Source: Desulfobulbaceae bacterium (GTDB lineage: Bacteria; Desulfobacterota; Desulfobulbia; Desulfobulbales; SURF-16). Taken from it: DNA of 18,907 nt. The stretch lies in NCBI GenBank assembly GCA_023230525.1, contig JALNXE010000085.1:1-18907 (forward strand). The letters are read 5' to 3'. A model generated the notes under the pieces. The model was not told the DNA's origin, ran no database searches, and saw nothing but the letters and a program-made list of their open reading frames with translations. Below, one piece after another: positions 1-7,981 of the stretch. Within the stretch, counting starts at the first letter, position 1. Each line of letters opens with the position of its first letter. Position numbers and translations under genes: made by a program.

Positions 1-397
1 CAGGAGGTATTGTAATGGAAGGATGAAATTAAGTTAACACATTGATACTCCGAATGAATGTGATGCCAGAAAGAGTGGAGTGAGTTCGGGGTGTTTTATT
101 TCCGCGTAGCGGTTTAGTTCAACCATTGATTATCAAGTCAATTTGCCCTGATAATATGATATTCAGGTTAAATTCAGGAATTTTTTTTTGCTCAATAACA
201 AACTTCCAGCCGCGAGATAAAACATTTTCGCAGGATAGGGAAAGGAATAACCTCTTTGCCCGTCTATCTATTTTTTCCATGTGGAATCAAACAGCTGGCA
301 ACAAATATCCAAACTCTCATTGAGCTATTTTGCAAGGGAAAACTGCTACAGGGAGAGGAAAGGGCAATGGGGCGGGAAACAACCAGGCATGAAACTC

Positions 398-408
398 GGG
401 GGGGGGGG
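398..408 (+). repeat. Homopolymer run of 11 G
   Basis: Eleven consecutive G residues directly abut the left REP-like arm. Runs of this length are prone to slippage and to sequencing or assembly error. No gene reads through it. Confidence 0.85.
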
Positions 409-479
409 TAGGAGCGGGCCTTGCCCGCGACCAGAGACATGGCCGAACAGCGTTATCGCGGGCAAGGCCCGCTCCTACC
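407..479. repeat. Inverted pair of REP-like hairpins (BIME-like)
   Basis: Positions 407-430 and 456-479 are perfect reverse complements over 24 nt, separated by 25 nt. Each arm starts, read from the outside, with GTAGGA followed by its own hairpin GCGGGC-CTT-GCCCGC. The GTAG head followed by a short palindrome is the known signature of REP elements mobilised by RAYT (TnpA-REP) transposases, and two inverted REPs make a BIME. That the two arms are mobile units is inference; no transposase gene is in the window. Confidence 0.75.
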
Positions 480-514
480 GCGCATGCCACAGCCCCGCTC
501 TGTTGTGCAGCCAC

Positions 515-584
515 CTTCTCCCTTCTCACTTCTTACTTCTCACTTCTAACTCCTCACTCCTAACTCCTCACTCCTCACTCTTCC
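515..584. repeat. Heptamer tandem repeat, ten units
   Basis: Ten head-to-tail 7-mers fit the pattern CT(T/C)CT(C/A/T)(A/C), for example CTTCTCA, CTTCTAA, CTCCTCA and CTCCTAA. The array grades from CTTCTCA-like units on the left to CTCCTCA-like units on the right. It extends into the coding end of phoR and supplies its stop codon and last residues. Short heptameric arrays of this kind are known in several bacterial groups. This is not a CRISPR, as there are no spacers. Confidence 0.8.
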
Positions 585-2412
585 CCGCCGCCGGCAAACT
601 GATAAAAAAGGTCGACCCCTGCCCTTCCTGGCTGGTTACTGCCACCTCGCCGCCATGGGTCTGGGCGATGTGTTTGACAATGGAGAGACCGAGCCCGGTG
701 CCGCCCAGCTTGCGGCTGCGGGCCTTGTCACTGCGATAGAAACGTTCAAAGAGGCGGGGCAGGTGTTTCTTGGCAATACCGATACCGAAGTCCCGGACAC
801 TGATGACCACCCGGTTTGTCCCGTCATCCAGCTTTTTTTCTGCCGCGCTGACGATAACTTCAGCCTCGGCCTCGCTGTATTTGACGGCATTCACCACCAG
901 ATTGACCACCGCCTGCTCAAGCAGGGTGGGATTCACCCTGGCCTGCAGCTTTTCCGGGCAATCAACTGTAATTCTGATGTTTTTTTGTGATGCCTTCATC
1001 TGGCAGGTCTGCACCGCCTCCTCCAGAATCTGCCGGAGATTGCCGAGGCTGAGCTCAACCTCTTCGTTTTCCGACAGTTTTTCGATGCGGGAAAGAGAGA
1101 GCAGATCCTCGATAATGGCATAAAGCTGGTTGGTCTGCTTGAGGATGATCTTCAGGAAACGGTCGGCATCCTCCCGGTTGTCCATGGCGCCTTCAAGCAG
1201 GGTTTCCACATAGCCTTTGATGGAGGTGATCGGGGTCTTCAACTCATGGGAGACATTGGCGACAAAATCCCGCCGGACATTTTCCAGGCGGCGCAGCCGG
1301 GTGACATCGTTCATGACCACCAGCACACCGATATTCCTGCCGTTGCCGTCTTGCAGCGGCACTCCGTTGGTCTGCAGAAATCGTTCACTCGCGCCATGCT
1401 GCAGAATAATTTCATCCTGCAGCGGTTCGAGGTTCTCCAGTATCTGCCTGACCTGGCGCTGCAGATCGATATTACGCACCACCTCCTGCAGCAGCAGGCC
1501 CGATGCCTGTTTTTCGTCAATGGCGAAAATGTCGGCCGCGGCCTTGTTCAGACTGATCACCCTCTCATCCGTATCAACAGCCAGTACCGCCTCGGACATA
1601 CTGGCAAAAACAGCCTCCAGTTCATTTCTCTGTCTGACAATGGTCTTGATGCGTTCGTTCAGATGTTCGGCCATCCGGTCCATGGAAGCGGCCAGGGTGG
1701 CAACCTCAAGGGAGACGGCTTCCCCCTTGTGCAGACACATGCGCTGACTGAAATCACCACGGGAGTAACGCAAGGCGCATTGTTTCATTGCCTCAAGGGG
1801 CCTGCTGATACGGCGGGAAACCAGGAGGGTAACCAGGGCGGCGGCAAAAATTACGACAATTGCCCCGAGAGCGATTTTTGCCTGCACGTCTCTCAGGGTC
1901 TGTTCAATGGCGGTAACCGGCACGGCCACCCGCAAGGCTCCGGAAACGGCAAGGTCCGCAGCTGCTTTCTCATTGTGGCCATGCCGTTTCAGCGGCACGG
2001 CCACATAAAGCATGTTTTCCTGCAAGGTCCTGCTCAACCGGATAGAGGTACCGGTAAGGCCTTTGTAGGCAGCAATTATTTCCGGCCTGGAGTTATGCGG
2101 CTCCATGATATCGGCATTTTCATTGGAATCAGCCACGACCTTGCCGGAGAGGTCAATGACCGTGATGCGGGTCAGGGCTTCACGGCCTGATTTGCGGCAG
2201 AATTCCCGGAGTTCCTCAAGCCGGCCCTCCGTCATCAGCTCACTGACCCGTTCTCTGATAAGATAGGCCCGGGCCTGCAGCGCGGATTCCAGCTGTTGAA
2301 TATAGAATTTCTGCAGCGCGGTGGAGCCGTACCAGCTGACCGCCAGCATGGCCACCAGGGTTATCAGCAGATTGGGCGGGAATATTTGCCAGATCAATTT
2401 TTTTTGATTCAT
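568..2412 (-). CDS. phoR: Phosphate-regulon sensor histidine kinase PhoR
   Basis: This is the membrane sensor kinase of the phosphate-starvation two-component system, which phosphorylates PhoB. The 614 residues show a first membrane helix (about 14-32), an extracytoplasmic sensor region (about 33-179), a second helix (about 180-199), a HAMP linker (about 200-255), a PAS domain (about 262-370), and a HisKA dimerisation domain with the phosphoacceptor His389 in the motif VSHELKTP. The ATPase domain follows, with the N box around Asn504/Asn508, the G1 motif DFGIGIA (541-547) and the G2 motif GGTGLGLS (570-577). The large periplasmic loop makes it longer than E. coli PhoR (about 430 residues), as in Gram-positive and many deltaproteobacterial PhoR proteins. 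It starts 50 nt after phoB on the same strand, so the two are probably co-transcribed. The last residues and the stop codon lie inside a heptamer tandem repeat. Calling it PhoR rather than a generic kinase rests on domain order plus the adjacent phoB, phoU and pst genes. Confidence 0.93.
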   Translation of the reverse strand: MNQKKLIWQIFPPNLLITLVAMLAVSWYGSTALQKFYIQQLESALQARAYLIRERVSELMTEGRLEELREFCRKSGREALTRITVIDLSGKVVADSNENADIMEPHNSRPEIIAAYKGLTGTSIRLSRTLQENMLYVAVPLKRHGHNEKAAADLAVSGALRVAVPVTAIEQTLRDVQAKIALGAIVVIFAAALVTLLVSRRISRPLEAMKQCALRYSRGDFSQRMCLHKGEAVSLEVATLAASMDRMAEHLNERIKTIVRQRNELEAVFASMSEAVLAVDTDERVISLNKAAADIFAIDEKQASGLLLQEVVRNIDLQRQVRQILENLEPLQDEIILQHGASERFLQTNGVPLQDGNGRNIGVLVVMNDVTRLRRLENVRRDFVANVSHELKTPITSIKGYVETLLEGAMDNREDADRFLKIILKQTNQLYAIIEDLLSLSRIEKLSENEEVELSLGNLRQILEEAVQTCQMKASQKNIRITVDCPEKLQARVNPTLLEQAVVNLVVNAVKYSEAEAEVIVSAAEKKLDDGTNRVVISVRDFGIGIAKKHLPRLFERFYRSDKARSRKLGGTGLGLSIVKHIAQTHGGEVAVTSQEGQGSTFFISLPAAGKSEE

Positions 2413-2462
2413 AAATCTCTCTTACGCTGCTCAACTTTTCCGGGTTGCGATAACTTGCGGAG

Positions 2463-3164
2463 TTACGCCTTAAAGCGATATCCGACACCGCGCACTGTTT
2501 CAATGCTTGAGCCCGCCTCTCCCATTTTCTTTCTGAGACCAAAGACCTGCACGTCGATGGCCCTCGGCGTCACGAGAAAGTCATAGCCCCGCACCGCATC
2601 AATAATCTGTTGTCTGGTATACACCCAGCCAGGCTTGCTGGCAAGAAGGAGCAGCACCCCATACTCGGTCATGGTCAGCTGCAGTTGGCTGCCGTGCAAC
2701 TTCACCTCGTGCCGGCCCGGATGAATCTCCAGCCCGCTGATGATGATCGTTTCCACCTTTTCCGCCGGGGCCAGGTCAGCCAGCTGTTCGGCCCGGCGCC
2801 TCAGCAGCGCCTTGACCCTGGCGATGAGCACCCTGGGGCTGAATGGTTTGGTCACATAATCATCAGCCCCGCATTCAAGGCCGGCAACCACATCATCCTC
2901 CTCACCCTTGGCGGTGAGCATCAAAATCGGGATTGCCGCGCTGCTTTCGCTTTTCTTGATCACCCGGCACACCTCAAGGCCGCTCATTCCCGGCAGCATC
3001 AGATCAAGCAGGACGCAGTCAATGCCTCCGGTCTGCAGCTTCTGCAGGCCCTCTTCCCCGGTGTCGGCACAGGTGACATGGAAACCGCTCTTGATCAGAT
3101 TATAACTCACCAGCTGCTGGATATCTTCATCGTCTTCGACAATGAGTATATTGGCTTTGCCCAT
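2463..3164 (-). CDS. phoB: Phosphate-regulon response regulator PhoB
   Basis: This is an OmpR/PhoB-family transcription factor that, once phosphorylated by PhoR, activates phosphate-scavenging genes. It has 233 residues. The receiver domain (about 4-120) has acidic residues Asp11/Asp12, phosphoacceptor Asp54 in LLDLMLPG, Thr84 and Lys106. The winged-helix DNA-binding domain (about 140-233) ends with the typical RGVGYRF. The frame is open further upstream to 3305, but the ATG at 3164 is preferred because it has a strong AAGGAG ribosome binding site 4 nt upstream and begins the receiver fold directly (MGKANILIVEDD). It is divergent from phoU and is followed by phoR on the same strand. Confidence 0.95.
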   Translation of the reverse strand: MGKANILIVEDDEDIQQLVSYNLIKSGFHVTCADTGEEGLQKLQTGGIDCVLLDLMLPGMSGLEVCRVIKKSESSAAIPILMLTAKGEEDDVVAGLECGADDYVTKPFSPRVLIARVKALLRRRAEQLADLAPAEKVETIIISGLEIHPGRHEVKLHGSQLQLTMTEYGVLLLLASKPGWVYTRQQIIDAVRGYDFLVTPRAIDVQVFGLRKKMGEAGSSIETVRGVGYRFKA

Positions 3165-3298
3165 ATGACTCCTTCCCCCCGGTCCTGCAATTACCTGCAT
3201 GAATCTGAAATGACAGCTTCCCGAAAACCGGACATGACCGCCTTCCTGTTCCCTAAGTTTATGCAAATAATCCTGCCGTGCAAGGGTATTCCGAGACA

Positions 3299-3331
3299 CT
3301 AACACAATCTTAACAATTTCCTAACCTGACA
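3299..3331. promoter_or_regulatory. Candidate Pho box (three 11-bp direct repeats)
   Basis: Three consecutive 11-bp units carry TAAC at exactly the same phase: CTAACACAATC (3299-3309), TTAACAATTTC (3310-3320) and CTAACCTGACA (3321-3331). PhoB sites are direct repeats of about 7 bp with 4-bp spacers, giving an 11-bp period, and the Bacillus PhoP sites use TTAACA-like units. The site sits between divergent phoB and phoU, as expected for an autoregulated regulon. That it binds PhoB is inference. Confidence 0.5.
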
Positions 3332-3422
3332 ATAATATTTCTCCCCTAATTTAGACACAAAATGATATGTTAAACCATAACATTTAACTACCGTTATCCA
3401 ATTAAACCAAGAGGCGAATTCT

Positions 3423-4082
3423 ATGCCGGTGCACCATACATTTCACAACGAGCTGGAAAAACTGAATCAGAAGCTGCTGACCATGGTGGCCATGGTCGAG
3501 GATCGTGTCCGCAAGGCGGTCACCGTTATTGAAACCCATGATGAAGAGCTGGTGAAATCCATCATACGCTCGGATTACCAGATTGACGACATGGAAGTGG
3601 AGATTGAGGAAGATTGCCTGAAAATCATGGCCCTGCACCAGCCCGTGGCAAGCGATCTCCGCTTTCTCATCACGGTGATTAAAGTCAACAATGAGATTGA
3701 ACGGATCGGCGACATGGCGGTCAATATCGCCAAGCGGGTTGATGTGATCTCCCAGAGCACCTCGGTCATGAAAGGCGCCTTTGATTATAGCGAGATGTCG
3801 GAACATGTCATCACCATGCTGAAAATGAGCCTTGACGCCCTGGTCCATCGTGATGCCGCCATGGCCAGACAGATTTTCCTCATTGAGGATAAGGTCAATA
3901 CCCTGCGCAACCAGGCCTACGATGCCGTAGTGAAGATGTTATCGCTCTATCCGGAGCATCCGGGCTGCATGATCAATAACTATCTGCTGGCCCGCCATCT
4001 CGAACGGATCGCCGACCGGGCCACCAACATCGCCGAAGAGGTCATCTACCTTGTTGAAGGCGAGATTGTCCGTTTACGCTAG
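3423..4082 (+). CDS. phoU: Phosphate-signalling protein PhoU
   Basis: PhoU is a cytoplasmic, peripheral membrane protein that couples the Pst transporter to PhoR, keeping the regulon off when phosphate is plentiful. The 219 residues match the usual family length and form two related three-helix halves. Each half carries the metal-binding signature: E-RIGDMAVNIAK around residues 91-104 and E-RIADRATNIAEE around 194-206. A ribosome binding site AAGAGG lies 8 nt before the ATG. It is the first gene of the plus-strand unit and precedes pstC by 12 nt. In E. coli phoU is the last gene of the pst operon, so its first position here is a different order. Confidence 0.95.
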   Translation: MPVHHTFHNELEKLNQKLLTMVAMVEDRVRKAVTVIETHDEELVKSIIRSDYQIDDMEVEIEEDCLKIMALHQPVASDLRFLITVIKVNNEIERIGDMAVNIAKRVDVISQSTSVMKGAFDYSEMSEHVITMLKMSLDALVHRDAAMARQIFLIEDKVNTLRNQAYDAVVKMLSLYPEHPGCMINNYLLARHLERIADRATNIAEEVIYLVEGEIVRLR

Positions 4083-4094
4083 CCGAGCAAAACC

Positions 4095-5483
4095 ATGCGA
4101 ACTCCCTACCTGCTCATCACCATTGCCGTTTTAGCCTGCGGTTCCTATTTTCTGGGACGTTCCAGGGCCTTTGCCGTTGCCAAAGGCTGCGGCGGGGTCA
4201 AAGGGCTGCATTCCCTGCCCGGCCATTACGGCATGTGGACCGCACTCTGGTGCGCCGTGCCGGCCCTGCTCGTTTTCGCCATCTGGAATGCGGCGGAATC
4301 CCCCATTATCACCGCGCTGGTGGTCGCAGGACTTCCCGCCGAGATCAGCAGTCTGCCGCCGAGCAAACTGGGCCTGATCATGAACGACATCAGAAATATC
4401 ATCTCCGGCAACATTACCTCCGGCGACCCCAGCCCCGCCATCATAAAGGCAGCGGAACACTATCGCGCCCTGCAAATGATTTCAGTCGATGCCATGAGCG
4501 CGGTTATTCTTTCCATCATGGTGGCGGCGGGCCTGACCATCCGCACCAGGATATCACCAACACTTAAGGCCCGGAACAAGGTGGAAAAGCTCGTTCAGCT
4601 GTTGCTTTTCCTCAGTTCCGCCATTGCCATCCTCATCACGGTGGGCATTGTCCTGTCCGTTCTTTTTGAGTCCATCCGCTTTTTCAAGGTCATACCCTTA
4701 AGCGATTTTCTTTTCGGCCTCTCCTGGAGTCCCCAGACCGCCATCCGCAGTGACCAGGTCGGCTCATCCGGGGCCTTCGGCGCCGTGCCTGTTTTCGCCG
4801 GTACGGCCATGATCGCCCTGATCGCCATGCTTGTTGCCGTGCCCATCGGCCTCATGTCGGCCATTTATCTTTCCGAGTACGCGGGCAGCCGGTTCAGGAC
4901 CATCGCCAAACCACTGCTGGAAATCCTGGCCGGCATTCCCACGGTGGTCTACGGCTTTTTTGCCGCGCTCACCGTGGCCCCCTTTATCCGCGACACCGGG
5001 GGCCTGTTCGGTCTCTCCGTTTCCTCGGAAAGCGCTTTGGCCGCAGGGCTGGTTATGGGCATCATGATCATTCCCTTTGTCTCATCACTGTCCGACGACG
5101 TTATCCATGCCGTGCCGCAGACCATGCGGGACGGTTCTCTGGCCCTCGGCGCGACGAAATATGAGACCATCAGCCACGTGATTGTCCCTGCCGCCCTGCC
5201 GGGTATTGTCGGCGGCATCCTGCTCGCCGTATCACGGGCCATCGGTGAAACCATGATTGTGGTCATGGCTGCCGGTCTGTCCGCCAACCTGACGGCCAAC
5301 CCGTTGAAGGCGGTTACCACCGTCACCGTCCAGATCGTCACCCTGCTGGTCGGCGATCAGGAATTTGACAGCCCGAAAACCCTGGCCGCTTTTGCCCTGG
5401 GCCTGCTGCTCTTTGTCTTCACCCTGGTGCTGAACATCATTGCCCTGTATGTCGTGCGCAAGTACCGGGAACAATACGAATAG
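4095..5483 (+). CDS. pstC: Phosphate ABC transporter permease PstC, long form
   Basis: One of the two inner-membrane channel subunits of the high-affinity phosphate importer. At 462 residues it is much longer than E. coli PstC (about 320). The extra N-terminal part (about 1-160) has membrane helices near residues 4-20, 46-65 and 132-150, and resembles the N-terminal extension of long PstC proteins in alpha- and gammaproteobacteria. The MetI-type permease core follows, with the ATPase-contacting EAA-like loop DGSLALGATKYETISH (346-361) leading to LPG, and the family motif SRAIGETM (380-387). It lies 12 nt after phoU and 17 nt before pstA. The ribosome binding site at the ATG is weak, suggesting translational coupling to phoU. 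Confidence 0.93.
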   Translation: MRTPYLLITIAVLACGSYFLGRSRAFAVAKGCGGVKGLHSLPGHYGMWTALWCAVPALLVFAIWNAAESPIITALVVAGLPAEISSLPPSKLGLIMNDIRNIISGNITSGDPSPAIIKAAEHYRALQMISVDAMSAVILSIMVAAGLTIRTRISPTLKARNKVEKLVQLLLFLSSAIAILITVGIVLSVLFESIRFFKVIPLSDFLFGLSWSPQTAIRSDQVGSSGAFGAVPVFAGTAMIALIAMLVAVPIGLMSAIYLSEYAGSRFRTIAKPLLEILAGIPTVVYGFFAALTVAPFIRDTGGLFGLSVSSESALAAGLVMGIMIIPFVSSLSDDVIHAVPQTMRDGSLALGATKYETISHVIVPAALPGIVGGILLAVSRAIGETMIVVMAAGLSANLTANPLKAVTTVTVQIVTLLVGDQEFDSPKTLAAFALGLLLFVFTLVLNIIALYVVRKYREQYE

Positions 5484-5500
5484 GTCTGCTGAGGTTATTT

Positions 5501-6775
5501 ATGGATCAACCGGAAAAAAATCCGACCATTGACAAGGTGAACAGGGGCCTCAAGCGCCGCTATCGTGCGGAACGGCGGTTCAGGATATTAGGCGCCACCG
5601 CCATTCTGACGGCGCTGTGCTTTCTGTTTCTCCTTTTTTTCTCCATTGTTTCGAGCGGCTATAAGGCATTTGAGAAGACCTTCATCCAGATCGAGGTCTT
5701 TTTTGATCCGGCTGAATTCACCAATGAGAACCTTGCCGCGGCCAATTTCCCGGGCCTGATCAAGGCATCTATGAACTCCATGTTCCCGGAGGTGACCTCC
5801 AGAAAAGACAAAAAGGATCTCTACTATCTGATCAGTCCGGGCGCCTCCTTTCAGCTCATGAAACAGGTCAAAAACAACCCGGCCCTTATCGGGCAAAAGG
5901 AGCTGATCTGGGTTGCGGCCAATGATGATGTGGACATGCTGCTGAAGGGAAACATCGACAGAACGCGCCCCGAGTCCGAACGGCGCATCAGCGACAAACA
6001 GCTGGGCTGGCTGGATACCTTAGCACATGATGGAAAAATCAAAAAAACCTTTAACACGGCTTTCTTCACCTCCGGCGATTCACGGGAACCGGAACTGGCC
6101 GGCATCTGGGGGGCAACCTGCGGCTCGTTTTATACCCTGCTGATCACCCTGTCCCTGTCCTTTCCCATCGGCGTGGCCGCCGCCGTTTATCTGGAGGAAT
6201 TTGCCCCGAAAAACAGGTGGACGGATATCATTGAGGTCAACATCAACAACCTGGCTGCCGTACCCTCGATTGTCTACGGGCTGCTGGGGCTCGCGGTTTT
6301 CATCAACTTCTTCGGCATGCCCCGCTCAACCCCGCTGGTGGGCGGTCTGGTCCTGACCTTGATGACCCTGCCGATCATCATTATTGCCAGCCGCGCCTCG
6401 CTGAAATCGGTGCCCCCTTCCATCCGCGAGGCGGCGCTGGGCATCGGCGCCTCCAAAATGCAGATGGTGGCCCATCATGTCCTGCCCCTGGCCCTGCCGG
6501 GGATGCTGACCGGCACCATCATCGGCATGGCCCATGCCCTGGGTGAGACCGCCCCCCTGCTCATGGTGGGCATGGTGGCATTTATTGTTGATATCCCCCA
6601 TGGCTTTACCGACCCGGCCACCGTGCTGCCCGTGCAGATCTACCTGTGGGCCGACAGCCCGGAACGGGCCTTTGTGGCCAAGACCTCGGCCGCCATCATG
6701 GTGCTGCTGGCCTTTCTTTTTCTGATGAACGCGGCAGCGGTCCTTCTCAGAAAACGCTTTGAAATCAAATGGTAG
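5501..6775 (+). CDS. pstA: Phosphate ABC transporter permease PstA, long form
   Basis: The second inner-membrane channel subunit of the phosphate importer. It has 424 residues against about 296 in E. coli. The basic N-terminus and helix (about 28-52) are followed by a hydrophilic, presumably periplasmic insert (about 55-200), which matches the kind of extension seen in long PstA proteins. The permease core starts near residue 203 and contains the EAA loop EAALGIGASKMQMVAHH (310-326) and the motif AHALGETAPLL (344-354). A GAGGTT ribosome binding site precedes the ATG. Long PstC and long PstA normally occur together, as here. Confidence 0.93.
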   Translation: MDQPEKNPTIDKVNRGLKRRYRAERRFRILGATAILTALCFLFLLFFSIVSSGYKAFEKTFIQIEVFFDPAEFTNENLAAANFPGLIKASMNSMFPEVTSRKDKKDLYYLISPGASFQLMKQVKNNPALIGQKELIWVAANDDVDMLLKGNIDRTRPESERRISDKQLGWLDTLAHDGKIKKTFNTAFFTSGDSREPELAGIWGATCGSFYTLLITLSLSFPIGVAAAVYLEEFAPKNRWTDIIEVNINNLAAVPSIVYGLLGLAVFINFFGMPRSTPLVGGLVLTLMTLPIIIIASRASLKSVPPSIREAALGIGASKMQMVAHHVLPLALPGMLTGTIIGMAHALGETAPLLMVGMVAFIVDIPHGFTDPATVLPVQIYLWADSPERAFVAKTSAAIMVLLAFLFLMNAAAVLLRKRFEIKW

Positions 6776-6809
6776 CAAATTCATAAATTTCTTATCTAAG
6801 GAGCTTCAC

Positions 6810-7859
6810 ATGAAAAAAAGCATTTTGTTGGCATCAGCACTCTTTGCCGGTATGTTCGCCGGCTCCTCGGCCCAGGCCGCCGGCCGCGACTACATCAGCA
6901 TCGTCGGTTCCTCAACGGTCTATCCGTTTTCCACGGTTGTTGCCGAACAGTTCGGCAAAACGACGAATTTTAAAACACCGAAAATCGAATCCACCGGCAC
7001 CGGCGGCGGATTCAAGCTTTTCTGCGGCGGGGTGGGGGTCGAGTATCCTGATATCTCCAATGCCTCCCGGGCCATCAAGAAATCCGAATTTGACACCTGC
7101 CAGGCAAACGGGGTAAAGGACATCGTTGAGGTAAAAATCGGCTATGACGGCATTGTTTTCGCCAATTCCAAAAAAAGCGCCCCTTTAAAACTGACCAGGA
7201 AAGATATCTTCCTGGCCCTGGCTAAAAACGTCCCGGACCCCAAAGGCGGCGACAAGCTGGTGCCGAACCCCTACAAGACCTGGAAAGATATTGACCCCGC
7301 TCTGCCGAACGAAAAAATCGAGGTACTGGGACCTCCGCCCACCTCCGGCACCCGGGATGCCTTTGTCGAACTTACCATGGAAACCGGCGCCACAACTTTT
7401 CCCTTTATCCATGACATGGAAAAGAAGGACAAAAATCTGTTCAAGGCAACCACCCAGACCATCAGGGAAGACGGGGCCTACATCGAGGCCGGGGAAAACG
7501 ATAACCTCATCGTGCAGAAACTTGAGGCCAACCCTCATGCCGTGGGCATTTTCGGTTTCAGCTTTCTCGACCAGAATGCCGACATGATCCAGGGTTCCAT
7601 TATCGAGAACGAATCCCCCACCTTTGACAATATCGCTTCCGGCAAATATCCTGTTTCCCGTCCGCTCTTCTTCTATGTCAAGAAGGCCCATGTGGATGTT
7701 ATTCCCGGCATCAAGGAATATCTGGGCGAATTCACCAGCGAAAAGGCCTGGGGCAGTGAGGGCTATCTGGCGGATAAGGGGATGATTCCCATGGACAAGA
7801 AAGAAAGAGACCTTTTTGCCAAACAGGCCAAGGAACTCAAAACCTTGACGATGAAATAA
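6810..7859 (+). CDS. pstS: Periplasmic phosphate-binding protein PstS
   Basis: This substrate-binding protein captures phosphate in the periplasm and delivers it to PstC/PstA. The 349 residues begin with a Sec signal peptide (about 1-23, ending AQA before AAGRDY). Ligand-site motifs of the PstS family are visible: VGSSTVYPF (32-40), ESTGTGGGF (60-68), SNASRAIK (83-90) and PTSGTRD (177-183). The frame is open from 6759 inside the end of pstA, but the ATG at 6810 is chosen because AAGGAG lies 6 nt upstream and the signal peptide starts there. pstS stands fourth in the operon rather than first, and two hairpins separate it from pstB, which may let its message accumulate. Confidence 0.95.
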   Translation: MKKSILLASALFAGMFAGSSAQAAGRDYISIVGSSTVYPFSTVVAEQFGKTTNFKTPKIESTGTGGGFKLFCGGVGVEYPDISNASRAIKKSEFDTCQANGVKDIVEVKIGYDGIVFANSKKSAPLKLTRKDIFLALAKNVPDPKGGDKLVPNPYKTWKDIDPALPNEKIEVLGPPPTSGTRDAFVELTMETGATTFPFIHDMEKKDKNLFKATTQTIREDGAYIEAGENDNLIVQKLEANPHAVGIFGFSFLDQNADMIQGSIIENESPTFDNIASGKYPVSRPLFFYVKKAHVDVIPGIKEYLGEFTSEKAWGSEGYLADKGMIPMDKKERDLFAKQAKELKTLTMK

Positions 7860-7866
7860 CAATGCT

Positions 7867-7948
7867 TTTCCCTTTCAGGTGAGGGAAATGACCTCGGCTA
7901 GAGATCACGGCGGACACATTTTTTTTCTTTGTGCCGCCCGTGATCTCT
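7867..7948 (+). terminator. Tandem hairpins between pstS and pstB
   Basis: The first hairpin pairs TTTCCCT (7867-7873) with AGGGAAA (7882-7888). The second pairs AGAGATCACGG (7900-7910) with CCGTGATCTCT (7938-7948), with further CGG/CCG pairing inside and a T-rich loop. Neither is followed by a strong T run, so a leaky terminator or an mRNA 3'-end stabiliser that boosts pstS over pstB is more likely than full termination. The role is inference. Confidence 0.55.
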
Positions 7949-7981
7949 GTGGTATACAATTGAGCAAATAATCACCATCCC

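Larger units (their letters stand above)
1..567. other. Intergenic stretch, no convincing gene
   Basis: Both strands were read and no open frame here looks like a protein: the available frames are short, lack a good ribosome binding site, or overlap repeats. The left part (1-350) is AT-rich with scattered stops. The right part contains a G11 run (398-408), an inverted pair of REP-like hairpins (407-479) and a heptamer tandem repeat (515-584), listed separately. The stretch lies downstream of phoR, so it may hold the phoR 3' untranslated region. Confidence 0.6.

Noticed and set aside
126..323. 65-codon plus-strand frame in the left intergenic part
   Set aside because: No ribosome binding site and no protein-like pattern; compatible with chance in AT-rich DNA.
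515..584. Short repeats considered as a CRISPR array
   Set aside because: Units are 7 bp and contiguous, without spacers, and there are no cas genes in the window.
281..739. 152-codon plus-strand frame
   Set aside because: It runs through the REP pair and the heptamer array, giving low-complexity Ser/Leu/Pro-rich product, and overlaps the phoR 3' end. No ribosome binding site or family resemblance.
1246..2190. 314-codon plus-strand frame antisense to phoR
   Set aside because: It is a shadow of the phoR reading frame with low-quality composition; phoR is unambiguous on the other strand.
2610..3302. 230-codon plus-strand frame antisense to phoB
   Set aside because: Shadow of phoB; no conserved motif.
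3165..3305. 47-residue N-terminal extension of PhoB
   Set aside because: The ATG at 3164 has a strong ribosome binding site and starts the receiver domain exactly.
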